Made by a program: the position numbers and the translations under genes
Assembly: GCA_947573485.1 (NCBI GenBank)
Contig: CANPGB010000013.1
Coordinates: 1-64,000 of the forward strand
Source: an uncultured Porphyromonadaceae bacterium
GTDB taxonomy: Bacteria > Bacteroidota > Bacteroidia > Bacteroidales > Muribaculaceae
DNA: 64,000 nt
Direction of reading: 5' to 3'
The notes under the pieces: model-generated
The model's input: only the letters and a program-made list of their open reading frames with translations
Database searches by the model: none
Told to the model about the DNA's origin: nothing
In this document: positions 34,292 through 42,961 of the stretch, piece by piece
Layout: each line of letters opens with the position of its first letter
How positions within the stretch are numbered: position 1 is the first letter of the stretch

Positions 34292-35421
34292 CTATCGTGC
34301 TTCAACAATTTCCGCAAAGAATCTCCTCACAGCGACCTCCGGATTAAATAGCTGACATTCCTCTTTTCGGTCGAAGTCTTCGTACTGCTCACAGCATTTA
34401 ATCATTGCCTCAAAGATATCGTCGGCATTGTGTCTACAGACAAACACGCCCGAAGTTTTGGAGAAGAGGTTGCGCGTCGGCGAATTAGCTCCCGTCTCGC
34501 AGATTATGGGTCGGGAAATGCGGAGATAGTTGGTTATCTTTGACGAAAGAAAAATGTCATTGTCGCAGTTGGCATCTACATCAATAAGGGCAGTAGCAGC
34601 CGCGTAATGCGGCGTAAGGTCTTTGGTGAAACCTACAATGGTCACATTGTTTTTTATTTCGTCGCTTACCGAATTGATGATATTTACATTGGTGCCAACA
34701 AATCGCAGCTCGGCATTGGGGTGAAGGACTAGAAATCGTCTGAACGCCTCAAAAATATATTTTGGTGTACGAAGACCATAAAGTGAGCCAGTGTAGAGAA
34801 ATACCGGTTCTGAGGGTTCTGTCTTCGCACCTATTGTCATAGCTTCGTCAGAAGAAGGAGTATAAAGCGTTGTGGTATGAGCGCAGCTCGATGAGATATA
34901 ATTGCGCTGGTACTCAAGCATCCAGGGATTCGAAGAAGCAAAGAGTGATAGTTCCTTGGTATATCGGCGCATAAAGAGGTCGATACCACGTGAAGAGCCT
35001 CCCCACCACGCCGGAGTCGGGACTGCATCGACAAAATAAGTTGCGTGCGGCACCCCCAATTTCAGTCTTAGTTTCTGACCAACTACCAACGGGATGGTGT
35101 TGTGGCTGGAACACAAAGAATGTAGTCAAAATCTTCTACTTTCTCTCTAAAAGTAGTCTTGGCAACGAAATCTGTGTAAGATATGCCAAAACAAGCCAAC
35201 ATCAAGCGGTTGGCGTGATAGTTGAGGCGCGGATTGATGAAGACGGGCTCCTTCAATACCGTGAGTTTGGTCACAGCCTTCAGTGCATCGGGCTTATGAG
35301 GATTGTAGTTATAGGTAATCACCGATACGTCGGCTAAATGTGAAAGCTCTCTAATCATCGTTTCAAAAACACGACCGGGAGCGGTCTTTCCAATATGCTG
35401 GGTGATAACCAATAGTTTCAT
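34292..35421 (-). pseudogene. GT4 glycosyltransferase broken by a frameshift
   Basis: Two overlapping frames make one GT-B protein of about 376 residues. The 5' frame (35421 to 35083) starts MKLLVITQHIGKTAPGRVFETMIREL and ends DYILCVPATTPSRW-stop. The 3' frame (open from 35116) continues IPLVVGQKLRLKLGVPHATYFVDAVPTPAWWGG through VFLYTGSLYGLRTPKYIFEAF to the stop at 34292. Reading shifts between about 35090 and 35100, where one base appears to be missing; there is no homopolymer at the site. As given the gene is inactive unless the two halves assemble, or the shift is a sequencing error. Confidence 0.75.
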
Positions 35422-35427
35422 ATTCCT

Positions 35428-36375
35428 TTATGATGGTGGCGACGCATTCATCTTCCCCAAGATTCCGTGCCACAAACCTTTAAGCGTGGCAAAATCTGCC
35501 GGGCAGCTTCGCTTTCTAAGCCTCAATATGTGACTTATGAAAACGATTGATGTATACGTGTACGAGATAAAAAATTCGATAAAAGCCGCAAGTCTGCCGA
35601 AATGCTTCCTTGTCAAATAGATTTTGTTGCGCGATGAGTAATATTGAGCTGACAGAGGTCGTCCTTTCCTTCCTGGAGCGTTCTCGTGTTGATGCCATGC
35701 AAATGCCCGTAATGTTGCGACCTCGCAGTAGCCAAACTTTTTGAGTCGGATAGCAAAATCGCGCTCGTCTTGATACATATACAAGGTTTCATCTTGTAGT
35801 CCAACTTTTTCCCAAGCTTCACGACGGACAATGATTGCGCCTGCCGGTATAAATGTAACTTGCTGTGTTTCAGCATAATCCCCCCCCGATTTTAAAGCAT
35901 CAATTTCATCAAATTTCACTCCACAATACAAGGGGCGACCAAAAGCGGTCTTTCCATATAGATTCCAGCCAAAAGTCTCGATTATATCGGAGTCTTTCTT
36001 AAAAAGGACAGGACCAACGACGCCGATATTGTCTTTCGAGAACAAGAGGTCAGCCATTATATCAATAGCGCCAGGCGCGAATTTCACATCGTTGGTAATC
36101 TGCATTACGGCATCTACATCAGTGTTGGATAGTATGTACTTGATACCAACATTATATGCAGCCAAGAGGTTGGTGCTGTCACAATCTAAAATAACCGAAT
36201 CTGTAAAAACATTGCGCAGAAAAGCCGTATCCTCTGGCGCTCCATTATTGATAATGACGTGACATGTAAGCGAAGCCTTATACTGATTATAATACTTTAG
36301 CCAATTTTCTACACGGAAGTGCTCCTTGCAGAAAACAGTCATCGCTGCAATTTTATGTTTCTTCACTTCGCCCAT
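35428..36375 (-). CDS. GT2 family glycosyltransferase with an in-frame G8 tract
   Basis: 315 residues. GT-A fold: KIAAMTVFCKEHFRVENWLKYYNQY, then NNGAPEDTAFL, the DxD region VDAVMQITNDVKFAPGAIDIM, and VTFIPAGAIIVRREAWEKVGLQDETLYMYQDERDFAIRLKKFG, typical of rhamnosyltransferase-like GT2 enzymes. Residues LKSGGDYAE are coded by TCGGGGGGGGAT with eight Gs at 35880-35887, the same tract as at the PLP-enzyme junction, but here in frame. The start overlaps the flippase gene end by 13 bases. Confidence 0.88.
   Translation of the reverse strand: MGEVKKHKIAAMTVFCKEHFRVENWLKYYNQYKASLTCHVIINNGAPEDTAFLRNVFTDSVILDCDSTNLLAAYNVGIKYILSNTDVDAVMQITNDVKFAPGAIDIMADLLFSKDNIGVVGPVLFKKDSDIIETFGWNLYGKTAFGRPLYCGVKFDEIDALKSGGDYAETQQVTFIPAGAIIVRREAWEKVGLQDETLYMYQDERDFAIRLKKFGYCEVATLRAFAWHQHENAPGRKGRPLSAQYYSSRNKIYLTRKHFGRLAAFIEFFISYTYTSIVFISHILRLRKRSCPADFATLKGLWHGILGKMNASPPS
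35880..35887 (-). repeat. G8 homopolymer inside the GT2 gene
   Basis: Eight consecutive Cs on the plus strand; a gain or loss of one base would truncate the glycosyltransferase. Confidence 0.6.
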
Positions 36376-37721
36376 ATTCCTGTGGCTTTACCTGAAATTA
36401 GCTTATTGAGTTGGATGCGTCCCGAAATAGCTTGTACAAGATAAGCTAACCCCGGGCTTACAACAATGCCCACAACACCAAACTGACGACAACACCACGT
36501 CATCAGTGGGAACGAAATCAACGCAAAGACAAGGTATATGTAAAACTGCAGCCTGATTGTGCCTATTCCGTTAATCATGTGCATATAGATGCCTCCAGCC
36601 ACCTGCGCGAGAATATAGAGCATCACAACAAATGACAGATAGAGCGATATCGACACTGATTTGCCAATCCAAATGCGATAGGCAAACCCTGAACAAGCGA
36701 GCATAACAATGCAAATGCACGCGGAGAGCAAGATGACAAGCTCCATTTTGGAGAGAGCCGATTTCATCCAAGCGTAGTCTTTTTTGGAGTAGGCATCGGT
36801 GAAAGCAGCCCACATTGGCCCGGCTATGATGACGCATACCATATAGACCACGCTGAAATATTTATAAGCTATGTTATACTGTGTGACAGCAATAGCACCA
36901 CATTCGCGCGATATGACGATGTTCATCAGCTGGAAAACGGCTATCAGGCAGAGATATATAACAAAGAATTTGAAGCCCATTCCCAAAAGTCCTGGCATAA
37001 GAGCGCTGCGCACCAACTTCAACGACGGAGCATAACACCGATATCGCGTAAAAGCAAACATCACCACAGAGCTTACCGCCATAGTAAGGAATGGTATTCC
37101 GGCAAAGAATACGGCGAGATTTAGTAACGAGCCCCGGGTAGTTTTGGTGAGCACGAAGATAACCACGAGCGAGAGCACTTGCCCGATGCAATGAATCACA
37201 CTCGCAATGGCCGGACGCTGATCTGCCTCAAGCAGTTTGACGAATATATTGGCTATCATATTCATACAGAAGAAGAACGAAAGAATCATAAAAATCTTGG
37301 TGAGTTCTTCTTTGTAACTCTGATTTACATTGAGCACCGACGGCCAGTCGATGAAATTGTTGATGCAAAATATCACACAGACAAGCACCAACATTATACT
37401 CCCTATAAGAGCATATGTGGTACTTACATATTGACGAGCAAGCTTAATGTCGTCCTGCGCTTTTGCCTGCGCAAACTTATTCTTGAACCCGTTCGCAAGC
37501 CCGAGGTCGAAGAACGTAGCCCAGCTTACTATCGACGATATTGTGAGCCATATGCCATATCGGGTGCTGTCGACATATGATATAGTCAACGGAACTACCA
37601 TCAACGATGTTAGAATACTGGCGGCCTTGAGCACCATCGATGCCGCTATATTCTTGGCAGCTAGACGGGAGCGCTCAGACGAGCCTTTCCAGCGTTTTCT
37701 TATTTTATCGAAATTTGGCAT
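36363..37721 (-). CDS. wzx: Wzx-type flippase
   Basis: 452 residues from ATG 37721 (MPNFDKIRKRWKGSSERSRLAAKNIAAS); the frame is open further, to 38189, but that part is antisense-frame shadow of the Ugd gene. About 12-14 hydrophobic helices, an N-terminal SLMVVPLTISYVDSTRYGIWLTISSIVSW as in polysaccharide-transport MATE-like proteins. It would flip lipid-linked repeat units across the inner membrane for Wzy. It begins two bases after the ugd stop and overlaps the GT2 gene at the other end. Confidence 0.88.
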   Translation of the reverse strand: MPNFDKIRKRWKGSSERSRLAAKNIAASMVLKAASILTSLMVVPLTISYVDSTRYGIWLTISSIVSWATFFDLGLANGFKNKFAQAKAQDDIKLARQYVSTTYALIGSIMLVLVCVIFCINNFIDWPSVLNVNQSYKEELTKIFMILSFFFCMNMIANIFVKLLEADQRPAIASVIHCIGQVLSLVVIFVLTKTTRGSLLNLAVFFAGIPFLTMAVSSVVMFAFTRYRCYAPSLKLVRSALMPGLLGMGFKFFVIYLCLIAVFQLMNIVISRECGAIAVTQYNIAYKYFSVVYMVCVIIAGPMWAAFTDAYSKKDYAWMKSALSKMELVILLSACICIVMLACSGFAYRIWIGKSVSISLYLSFVVMLYILAQVAGGIYMHMINGIGTIRLQFYIYLVFALISFPLMTWCCRQFGVVGIVVSPGLAYLVQAISGRIQLNKLISGKATGIWAK

Positions 37722-37723
37722 TC

Positions 37724-39043
37724 TCAGTCGCACTTGAAAATATCGCGGGTGTAGACCTTGGCCTCGACATCGGCGAGGTCGGGACTCATGCGGTTTGCGA
37801 GGATTGCGCGGCTTTGGGCTTTGAATTCGTTGAGATCGTTTACCACAAGGCTGCCGAAGAAGGTGGTGCCATTTTCGAGTGTGGGTTCGTAGATAATAAC
37901 TTTGGCGCCTTTGGCCTTGATGCGCTTCATCACGCCCTGGATAGAGGATTGGCGGAAGTTGTCGGAGTTTGATTTCATGGTGAGGCGGTAAACACCGATA
38001 ACGCATTCGCTCTCGGGAGCGTTGCCGTAGGTGTTGGCCTCGGTGTAGCCATAATAGCCTGCCATGCGGAGCACCTGGTCGGCTATGAAATCTTTGCGGG
38101 TGCGGTTGCTTTCGACGATTGCCGACATCATGTTCTGAGGTACGTCGGCATAGTTGGCAAGGAGCTGTTTGGTGTCTTTGGGCAGGCAATAGCCTCCGTA
38201 GCCGAAAGAGGGGTTGTTGTAGTGCGTGCCTATGCGGGGGTCGAGGCCGATGCCTTCGATAATGGCTCGGGAGTCGAGGCCTTTGACTTCGGCATATGTG
38301 TCGAGCTCGTTGAAGTAGCTTACGCGCAGGGCGAGATAGGTGTTTGCAAAGAGTTTAACAGCCTCGGCTTCTTTCATGCCCATAAAAAGGGTGGGGATAT
38401 TCTCTTTGATGGCTCCCTGTTGCAGGAGAGAGGCAAAGGTTTCAGCGGCTTCCCGGAGTTTAGCTATATCGGTGAGTTGCAGAATCGCATCGTTTTCCTC
38501 ATTGAACTCGGGTGCGTCAATTATCTTGGGATAGCCTACGATTATGCGCGAGGGGTAAAGATTATCGTAAAGGGCTTTGCTCTCGCGGAGGAACTCGGGA
38601 GAGAAGAGCAGGTTGAGTTTGCGAGCACCGCTTCGTGCATAACGCAAATAGAGACTGCGGCAATAGCCAACGGGGATTGTTGACTTGATTACCATGACTG
38701 CGTCGGGATTTACGCTGAGCACAAGGTCGATAACATCTTCAATACAATGGGTATCGAAATAGTTTTTTACGGGGTCGTAGTTTGTGGGGGCCGCAATAAC
38801 CACAAAGTCGGCGGTGCGGTAAGCTTCAGCACCGTCGAGGGTTGCCGTAAGGTTGAGTTCCTTTTCCTTGAGGTATTTCTCGATATATTCGTCTTGAATC
38901 GGAGAACGCCGGCTGTTGATCAGCTGAACCTTTTCGGGAATCACATCTACAGCAGTAACTTGGTTATGCTGAGCCAAAAGTGTGGCTATGCTGAGCCCGA
39001 CGTAGCCTGTACCGGCTACGGCAATCTTATATTGTCGCATCAC
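37724..39043 (-). CDS. ugd: UDP-glucose/nucleotide-sugar 6-dehydrogenase
   Basis: 439 residues. N-terminal NAD loop [31 protein letters not shown] near 85-95, [11 protein letters not shown], the central [18 protein letters not shown] helix, and the catalytic cysteine in [15 protein letters not shown] near residue 265. The C-terminal Rossmann domain follows. It oxidises UDP-glucose (or a similar UDP-sugar) to the uronic acid with two NAD+, giving an acidic residue for the capsule. It is the second gene of the locus, 30 bases after the antiterminator fusion. Confidence 0.92.
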   Translation of the reverse strand: MMRQYKIAVAGTGYVGLSIATLLAQHNQVTAVDVIPEKVQLINSRRSPIQDEYIEKYLKEKELNLTATLDGAEAYRTADFVVIAAPTNYDPVKNYFDTHCIEDVIDLVLSVNPDAVMVIKSTIPVGYCRSLYLRYARSGARKLNLLFSPEFLRESKALYDNLYPSRIIVGYPKIIDAPEFNEENDAILQLTDIAKLREAAETFASLLQQGAIKENIPTLFMGMKEAEAVKLFANTYLALRVSYFNELDTYAEVKGLDSRAIIEGIGLDPRIGTHYNNPSFGYGGYCLPKDTKQLLANYADVPQNMMSAIVESNRTRKDFIADQVLRMAGYYGYTEANTYGNAPESECVIGVYRLTMKSNSDNFRQSSIQGVMKRIKAKGAKVIIYEPTLENGTTFFGSLVVNDLNEFKAQSRAILANRMSPDLADVEAKVYTRDIFKCD

Positions 39044-39073
39044 AAAAAAAAGATTTTTTGGAGGTGGGTGTTA

Positions 39074-40549
39074 TCAGTTTGTGCGTCGCACCATGCGGGA
39101 GTCGACGGAGAGGCGCCATTCCACGCCGCGGTTGTCGAAGAAGAGGAGGCGGCAGATAGTGGCGCCGTCGGCGGCGGTGGTGGAGCCGACGGTGGCGGTG
39201 ACTCCGGCGAAGCCGCCGCCTATGATCTGCACGCGGTCGCCTTCGGCCAGGGGGAGGGAACCTGCGGGGTATATGTCCATGCCGGGTGTGAAGATGCCTA
39301 TGGTGCGCTGGAAGGCTGCCATGGCGGCGTCGCTGATGACGGCGTATGGTGTGCCGGGGCCGCCCACGGTGTAGCACCAGGCGAGGTCGCCTATGTGGCG
39401 GAAGAGGGCGGGGATGTCGGTGAGGCGGTTTTTGAAGAAGAGGATGTCGTGGATAACGGGGCGGTCGTCGAAGACTATTTTTTTGCCTACGCGCCTGGCA
39501 ATTTCTTCGCAGGGGTAGTAGAGCTGCGGTGCGGCAATACCTTGCGGGAGGGTGGCGAGACGGTCGGCTATCTGTGCGTAGCTTGTGCTTCGCCGCAGGC
39601 GCATGGCGTGCCACTGCTCGGGGTTGTCGGCGATGAGGGCGGCGGTGCCGCGCAGGAGCATTTTGCGGTCGAGGGGGCTTGCGCCGACAATGGGAGCAAG
39701 GGCGAAAGCGGGGTTATCGGCGGGGCGGCTGCCGAGCACGGCCACTATGCCTGCGGGGGCGGCTCCGATGTGGAGGGCTGCTGTAGCCCAGAGGTTGGCT
39801 ATGGTGTCGGAGAGGGGGAGCGTCGACTCTACTCCTTTGACTGCGAGGAGGCTGCGGGAGGCGCTGTCGACTTTCGCGTCGAGTTGGCGCGGGGTCAGCG
39901 AGGCCTGGTCGAGGGGGAAGATGTATTTGCGGTTTGCCGATGAGTGGCGCCGGGCTATGGCTGCGGCTTCGGGGGTGAGTTCGGCGGCGGGGTCGTCTTT
40001 GTGCATCCGTGCGGCTTCGCATGGCGATATTCCGCCGGAGTAGATGCAGAAGAGTAGGAGGTCGGCGTAGAGAGCCATTGAGCCGCGCAGTGTGTGGGCG
40101 TTGCGCGCCAATGCGCAGAGTGCGTTGAAGTTGCTTATGCGCCGCTTGTGGTCGAAGTCGAGGGCGGCTATCGAGCCGAGGGCGCGCTTTGCTTGTGCGA
40201 AAGCTTCGGTGGCGGGTGCCCTGCCCTGCTTCACTGCCGCGCCATAGAGTGCCGAGAGTGCCGCCAGGTAGTGCCCGGCCACTTTGTAGCTGTAGCCGTC
40301 GGCGAAGAGCGCCGAGAGCCAAGCGAGGAGCATGGGGGCGTCGATATCGGCGAGTGCCACGCCGCGTCCGGCGTCGAAGGCCTCGAAGGTGTCGATAGCC
40401 TTGCGGTAGTTTCCGGCTGTGGAGGGCGCTTTGAGGTCGGCCTCCGACCGGAAAAATGCGAGGGCATCGAGTGTGCCAAGTTGTGCCGTATCAGCGGCTT
40501 GAGGCATCAGCAATTTTTTAACGGGGCGTTGATTTGAGAGAATCCTCAT
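39074..40549 (-). CDS. Degenerate tyrosine-recombinase domain fused to a NusG/UpxY-like antiterminator
   Basis: 491 residues. Residues about 25-125 match the SAM-like core-binding domain of Bacteroidetes integrases (STAGNYRKAIDTFEAF, SYKVAGHYLAALSALYGAAVKQG). Residues about 135-320 follow the catalytic domain outline (ALYADLLLFCIYSGGISPCEAARM, later IANLWATAALHIGAAPAGIVAVLG), but the catalytic Arg after GG is Ser, the HxxR box is missing and no nucleophile Tyr context is seen. Residues about 343-420 are an UpxY-type NusG N-domain (YYPCEEIARRVGKKIVF, DILFFKNRLTDI) and 436-455 a KOW motif (EGDRVQIIGGGFAGVTATV). It is the first gene of the capsule locus, the position of UpxY regulators, so it probably promotes elongation through the long operon. 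The integrase-like part may bind DNA. A second ATG (residue 15) is possible. Confidence 0.8.
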   Translation of the reverse strand: MRILSNQRPVKKLLMPQAADTAQLGTLDALAFFRSEADLKAPSTAGNYRKAIDTFEAFDAGRGVALADIDAPMLLAWLSALFADGYSYKVAGHYLAALSALYGAAVKQGRAPATEAFAQAKRALGSIAALDFDHKRRISNFNALCALARNAHTLRGSMALYADLLLFCIYSGGISPCEAARMHKDDPAAELTPEAAAIARRHSSANRKYIFPLDQASLTPRQLDAKVDSASRSLLAVKGVESTLPLSDTIANLWATAALHIGAAPAGIVAVLGSRPADNPAFALAPIVGASPLDRKMLLRGTAALIADNPEQWHAMRLRRSTSYAQIADRLATLPQGIAAPQLYYPCEEIARRVGKKIVFDDRPVIHDILFFKNRLTDIPALFRHIGDLAWCYTVGGPGTPYAVISDAAMAAFQRTIGIFTPGMDIYPAGSLPLAEGDRVQIIGGGFAGVTATVGSTTAADGATICRLLFFDNRGVEWRLSVDSRMVRRTN

Positions 40550-40629
40550 CGTCCTGCCGCATTTGATATAAGTATGTGGCAGTGACGGTTTTGCAGTGAT
40601 AAAGACTCCTGCTTTGTCATTGAGGATTC
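40540..40629 (-). promoter_or_regulatory. Possible start-codon-masking hairpin in the capsule leader
   Basis: GAATCCTCA in the leader (40621-40629 on the plus strand as TGAGGATTC) can pair over nine bases with TGAGGATTC at 40540-40548, which includes the UG of the AUG at 40547-40549 of the fusion gene. Confidence 0.45.
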
Positions 40630-40666
40630 AACTTTGGGCAGAGGGAAACGACCCGGGAGAGGGGTG

Positions 40667-40678
40667 GCCGTTTTCGGC
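40667..40678 (-). promoter_or_regulatory. Small hairpin at the 5' end of the capsule transcript
   Basis: GCCG-AAAA-CGGC on the minus strand lies at the predicted transcription start. A hairpin early in the nascent RNA or non-template strand is the kind of signal used by RfaH/UpxY-type factors; a functional role is inferred. Confidence 0.35.
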
Positions 40679-40680
40679 TG

Positions 40681-40711
40681 CAAAGTTACACATTTCTTCT
40701 GAAACGGCAAA
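40681..40711 (-). promoter_or_regulatory. Promoter of the capsule locus
   Basis: Minus strand TTTG (40708-40711), a 19-base spacer and TAACTTTG (40681-40688), a near-perfect Bacteroidetes promoter. Transcription from here gives a leader of about 125 bases before the antiterminator fusion gene. No long flanking inverted repeats of the kind bordering invertible capsule promoters were seen nearby. Confidence 0.75.
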
Positions 40712-40738
40712 ATAGTTATTACCCCGCGTTATTCGCTG

Positions 40739-42805
40739 TCACTTGGCTGAGTGGTAATAAGTGCCTGAGTACACGGTGACTGCCGGACCTGTCATGAGTA
40801 TGTGGCCTGTGGCTTTGTCGATGTCGATGTTGAGGTTACCACCTATAAGCCGCACGGTGAGAGGCCATGAGGCGCGACCTGTGGCTACGGCTGCGGCAGC
40901 GGCGGCACAAGCACCTGTACCGCAGGCCATTGTCTCGCCTGCACCGCGCTCCCATGCGCGCATCGAGAGTGAGTCGGGGCTGTCGACGCGCACAAATTCT
41001 ATGTTGGCTTTCTCGGGCCACATGGCGTGGTTTTCGAGTTCGGGGCCGAGCGAGGCCACGATGTCGCCGTCGAAGTTGTCGACGAAAACCACGCCGTGGG
41101 GGTTACCCATTGATACGGCGGTTAGGCGTACCTCACCCTGCGATGTTGCCACGGGCTCTTCGAGCATGCGGTCGCCGTTGAAGCTGACGGGCACGGCTTC
41201 GGGGCGCATCTGCGGCGCTCCCATGTCGACGGTCACGGTGTCGGTGAGGCCGTCGATTCCGGCGTGAATCTCCACGGTCTTGAGGCCGCTGAGGGTTTCG
41301 ATAGTGAGGCTTGTCTTGGCCACTATCTTATTGTCGTAGATATATTTGGCCACGCATCGTATGCCGTTGCCGCACATCTGCGCCTCCGAGCCGTCGGCGT
41401 TGAAAATGCGCATGCGGCAGTCGGCCTTGTCGCTTGGCAGTATGGCGATTATACCGTCGGAGCCTATGCCCGTGTGGCGGCGGCTCATCTCAAGGGCGAG
41501 AGCGGGCAGGTTTTCGAGGTCGCGGTGCATGCAGTCGACGTAAACGAAGTCGTTGCCGAGGCCGTGCATTTTTACGAATGGTATGTTGCTGACGGCAGCG
41601 GCGGGTGCATGCGAGCGACCGTCAGTGAGCGACTTGACGGCGTCGCGCAGGCGCGCAAGGCCCATGTCGAGTATGGCGCGTGGCACGCCAACGTTCATGC
41701 GCATGAAGCCTGTGCCTTCGGCTCCGAAGGTGCTTCCTTCGCTGAGGGCGAGACGGGCGCGCTCTACAAGGAGCTTCATCAACTGCGGCTGCGGGAGGCC
41801 GAGCTTGCGGAAATCGAGCCATACGGCAAAGGACGCCTGCGGGCGGCAAAGGTCTATCTCGGGGACTTCGGCGCTGAGGTAGCCTATAGTATGGTCGACG
41901 TTTGCCTGAAGATATTCGAGGACTTGGTCGAGCCACTCCTCGCCATGCTCATAGGCGGCTTGTGTGGCCACCATGGCGGCTATAGGCGGGGTGTTGAACT
42001 CGCTTGCCGTAAGCCACTCGAAGAAGGGTTTACGCAGTGCGGGCGACTTAACGACGGTCCATGCGCTGACAATACCGGGTATGTTGAAGGTCTTGGAGGG
42101 CGCGCCGAGGGTTACGGTAACCTCGGCTGCTTCGGGCGACACTGTGCAGGTGGGTATGTGGCGGCAGCCTCCGAGCATCATGTCGGCATAAATCTCATCG
42201 GAAATGAGAATCATGCCATGCTCCTTGCATATGGCTGCCACGCGGCGCAGGGTGTCGGCATCCCACTGTATACCTACGGGGTTGTGCGGGTTGCACACAA
42301 AAATCATTGCGGGTTTCTCGGCCTCGATAACGCTAAGGAGGTTGTCGAAATCCATTTCGTAGGAGCCGTCGGGCTTGCGCCGGAGTGGATTGTTGGCCAC
42401 GCGCCTGCCGTTACCCTCTATCACAGAGTGAAATGAGTGGTATACGGGTGGCTGTATTACTATGGTATCGCCGGGCTTGGTAAAGAAGTTGATGCAGAGG
42501 CTCAAGCCTTTTTTAAGGCCGGGCAGAAAAGTTATCTCGTCGGTGTCGACCGCCCAGCCATGACGCCGGGCGAGCCAGTCGGTAATGCTCTTCCAGAATT
42601 GTGCGGGCGGCGTTGTATAGCCGAGCACGGCATGGTTCAGACGGTCTCTCAGAGCTTCGATAATCGAAGGGCAAGCCTGAAAGTCCATGTCGGCAATCCA
42701 GAAAGGGAGCAGGTCGTGACGGCCGAATTTGGCGTCCATTTCCTCGAATTTAGTGGCGCAGGTGTCGTGGCGATCTACCACGCAATCGAAATTGTACTTT
42801 GTCAT
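40739..42805 (-). CDS. dapF: Fusion of a PatB/MalY-type aminotransferase and diaminopimelate epimerase DapF
   Basis: 688 residues from ATG 42805. Residues about 1-390 are a fold-type I PLP enzyme of the MalY/PatB class (MTKYNFDCVVDRHDTCATKF, LPFWIADMDF, VCNPHNPVGI, the PLP Lys in TLGAPSKTFNIPG). After a short linker, residues about 406-688 are DapF (PFVKMHGLGNDFVYVD) with both catalytic cysteines visible in MCGNGIRC and ACGTGACAAAA. DapF interconverts LL- and meso-diaminopimelate for lysine and cell wall synthesis. The aminotransferase half could act as a cystathionine beta-lyase or supply an aminotransferase step next to DapF; which is not decided by sequence. An upstream start at 42841 is unlikely because the promoter lies between. 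Confidence 0.9.
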   Translation of the reverse strand: MTKYNFDCVVDRHDTCATKFEEMDAKFGRHDLLPFWIADMDFQACPSIIEALRDRLNHAVLGYTTPPAQFWKSITDWLARRHGWAVDTDEITFLPGLKKGLSLCINFFTKPGDTIVIQPPVYHSFHSVIEGNGRRVANNPLRRKPDGSYEMDFDNLLSVIEAEKPAMIFVCNPHNPVGIQWDADTLRRVAAICKEHGMILISDEIYADMMLGGCRHIPTCTVSPEAAEVTVTLGAPSKTFNIPGIVSAWTVVKSPALRKPFFEWLTASEFNTPPIAAMVATQAAYEHGEEWLDQVLEYLQANVDHTIGYLSAEVPEIDLCRPQASFAVWLDFRKLGLPQPQLMKLLVERARLALSEGSTFGAEGTGFMRMNVGVPRAILDMGLARLRDAVKSLTDGRSHAPAAAVSNIPFVKMHGLGNDFVYVDCMHRDLENLPALALEMSRRHTGIGSDGIIAILPSDKADCRMRIFNADGSEAQMCGNGIRCVAKYIYDNKIVAKTSLTIETLSGLKTVEIHAGIDGLTDTVTVDMGAPQMRPEAVPVSFNGDRMLEEPVATSQGEVRLTAVSMGNPHGVVFVDNFDGDIVASLGPELENHAMWPEKANIEFVRVDSPDSLSMRAWERGAGETMACGTGACAAAAAAVATGRASWPLTVRLIGGNLNIDIDKATGHILMTGPAVTVYSGTYYHSAK

Positions 42806-42811
42806 AGCAAG

Positions 42812-42842
42812 CAAAAGTAAGCATTTTATGACATATAACAAA
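42812..42842 (-). promoter_or_regulatory. Promoter of the PatB-DapF gene, predicting a nearly leaderless mRNA
   Basis: Minus strand TTTG (42839-42842), a 19-base spacer and TACTTTTG (42812-42819). Only six bases separate the -7 box from the ATG at 42805, so transcription should begin at or beside the start codon. Confidence 0.65.
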
Positions 42843-42880
42843 TAGCGCGCCGAAAAAAGTGAGTCGGCGCGCTATTTTTT
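42841..42880. terminator. Terminator hairpin after the peroxiredoxin gene
   Basis: AATAGCGCGCCGA (42841-42853) and TCGGCGCGCTATT (42864-42876) form a perfect 13-base-pair stem with a 10-base loop. The T-run (42875-42880) is on the plus strand; on the minus strand the stem follows the peroxiredoxin stop by 82 bases. It overlaps the -33 box of the next promoter by two bases. Confidence 0.7.
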
Positions 42881-42961
42881 GTGATGACGGTGAAACCTCG
42901 GGCTTCCGCCCTCGCACGACACCAAAACAATGAGAGCGCAGGCGTTAAGGGAGCTGGCGGG

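Noticed and set aside
36363-38189. 608-codon form of the flippase
   Set aside because: The first 156 codons lie inside ugd on the same strand in another frame and are Arg/His/Pro-rich shadow; the membrane protein starts at 37721.
39074-40549. Simple annotation as phage integrase or capsule-promoter invertase
   Set aside because: Catalytic residues are missing and the C-terminal 150 residues are NusG/UpxY-like; no invertible repeats were seen next to it.
42881-42961. Short GC-rich stretch considered as a tRNA
   Set aside because: No cloverleaf with T-loop or anticodon stem can be drawn.
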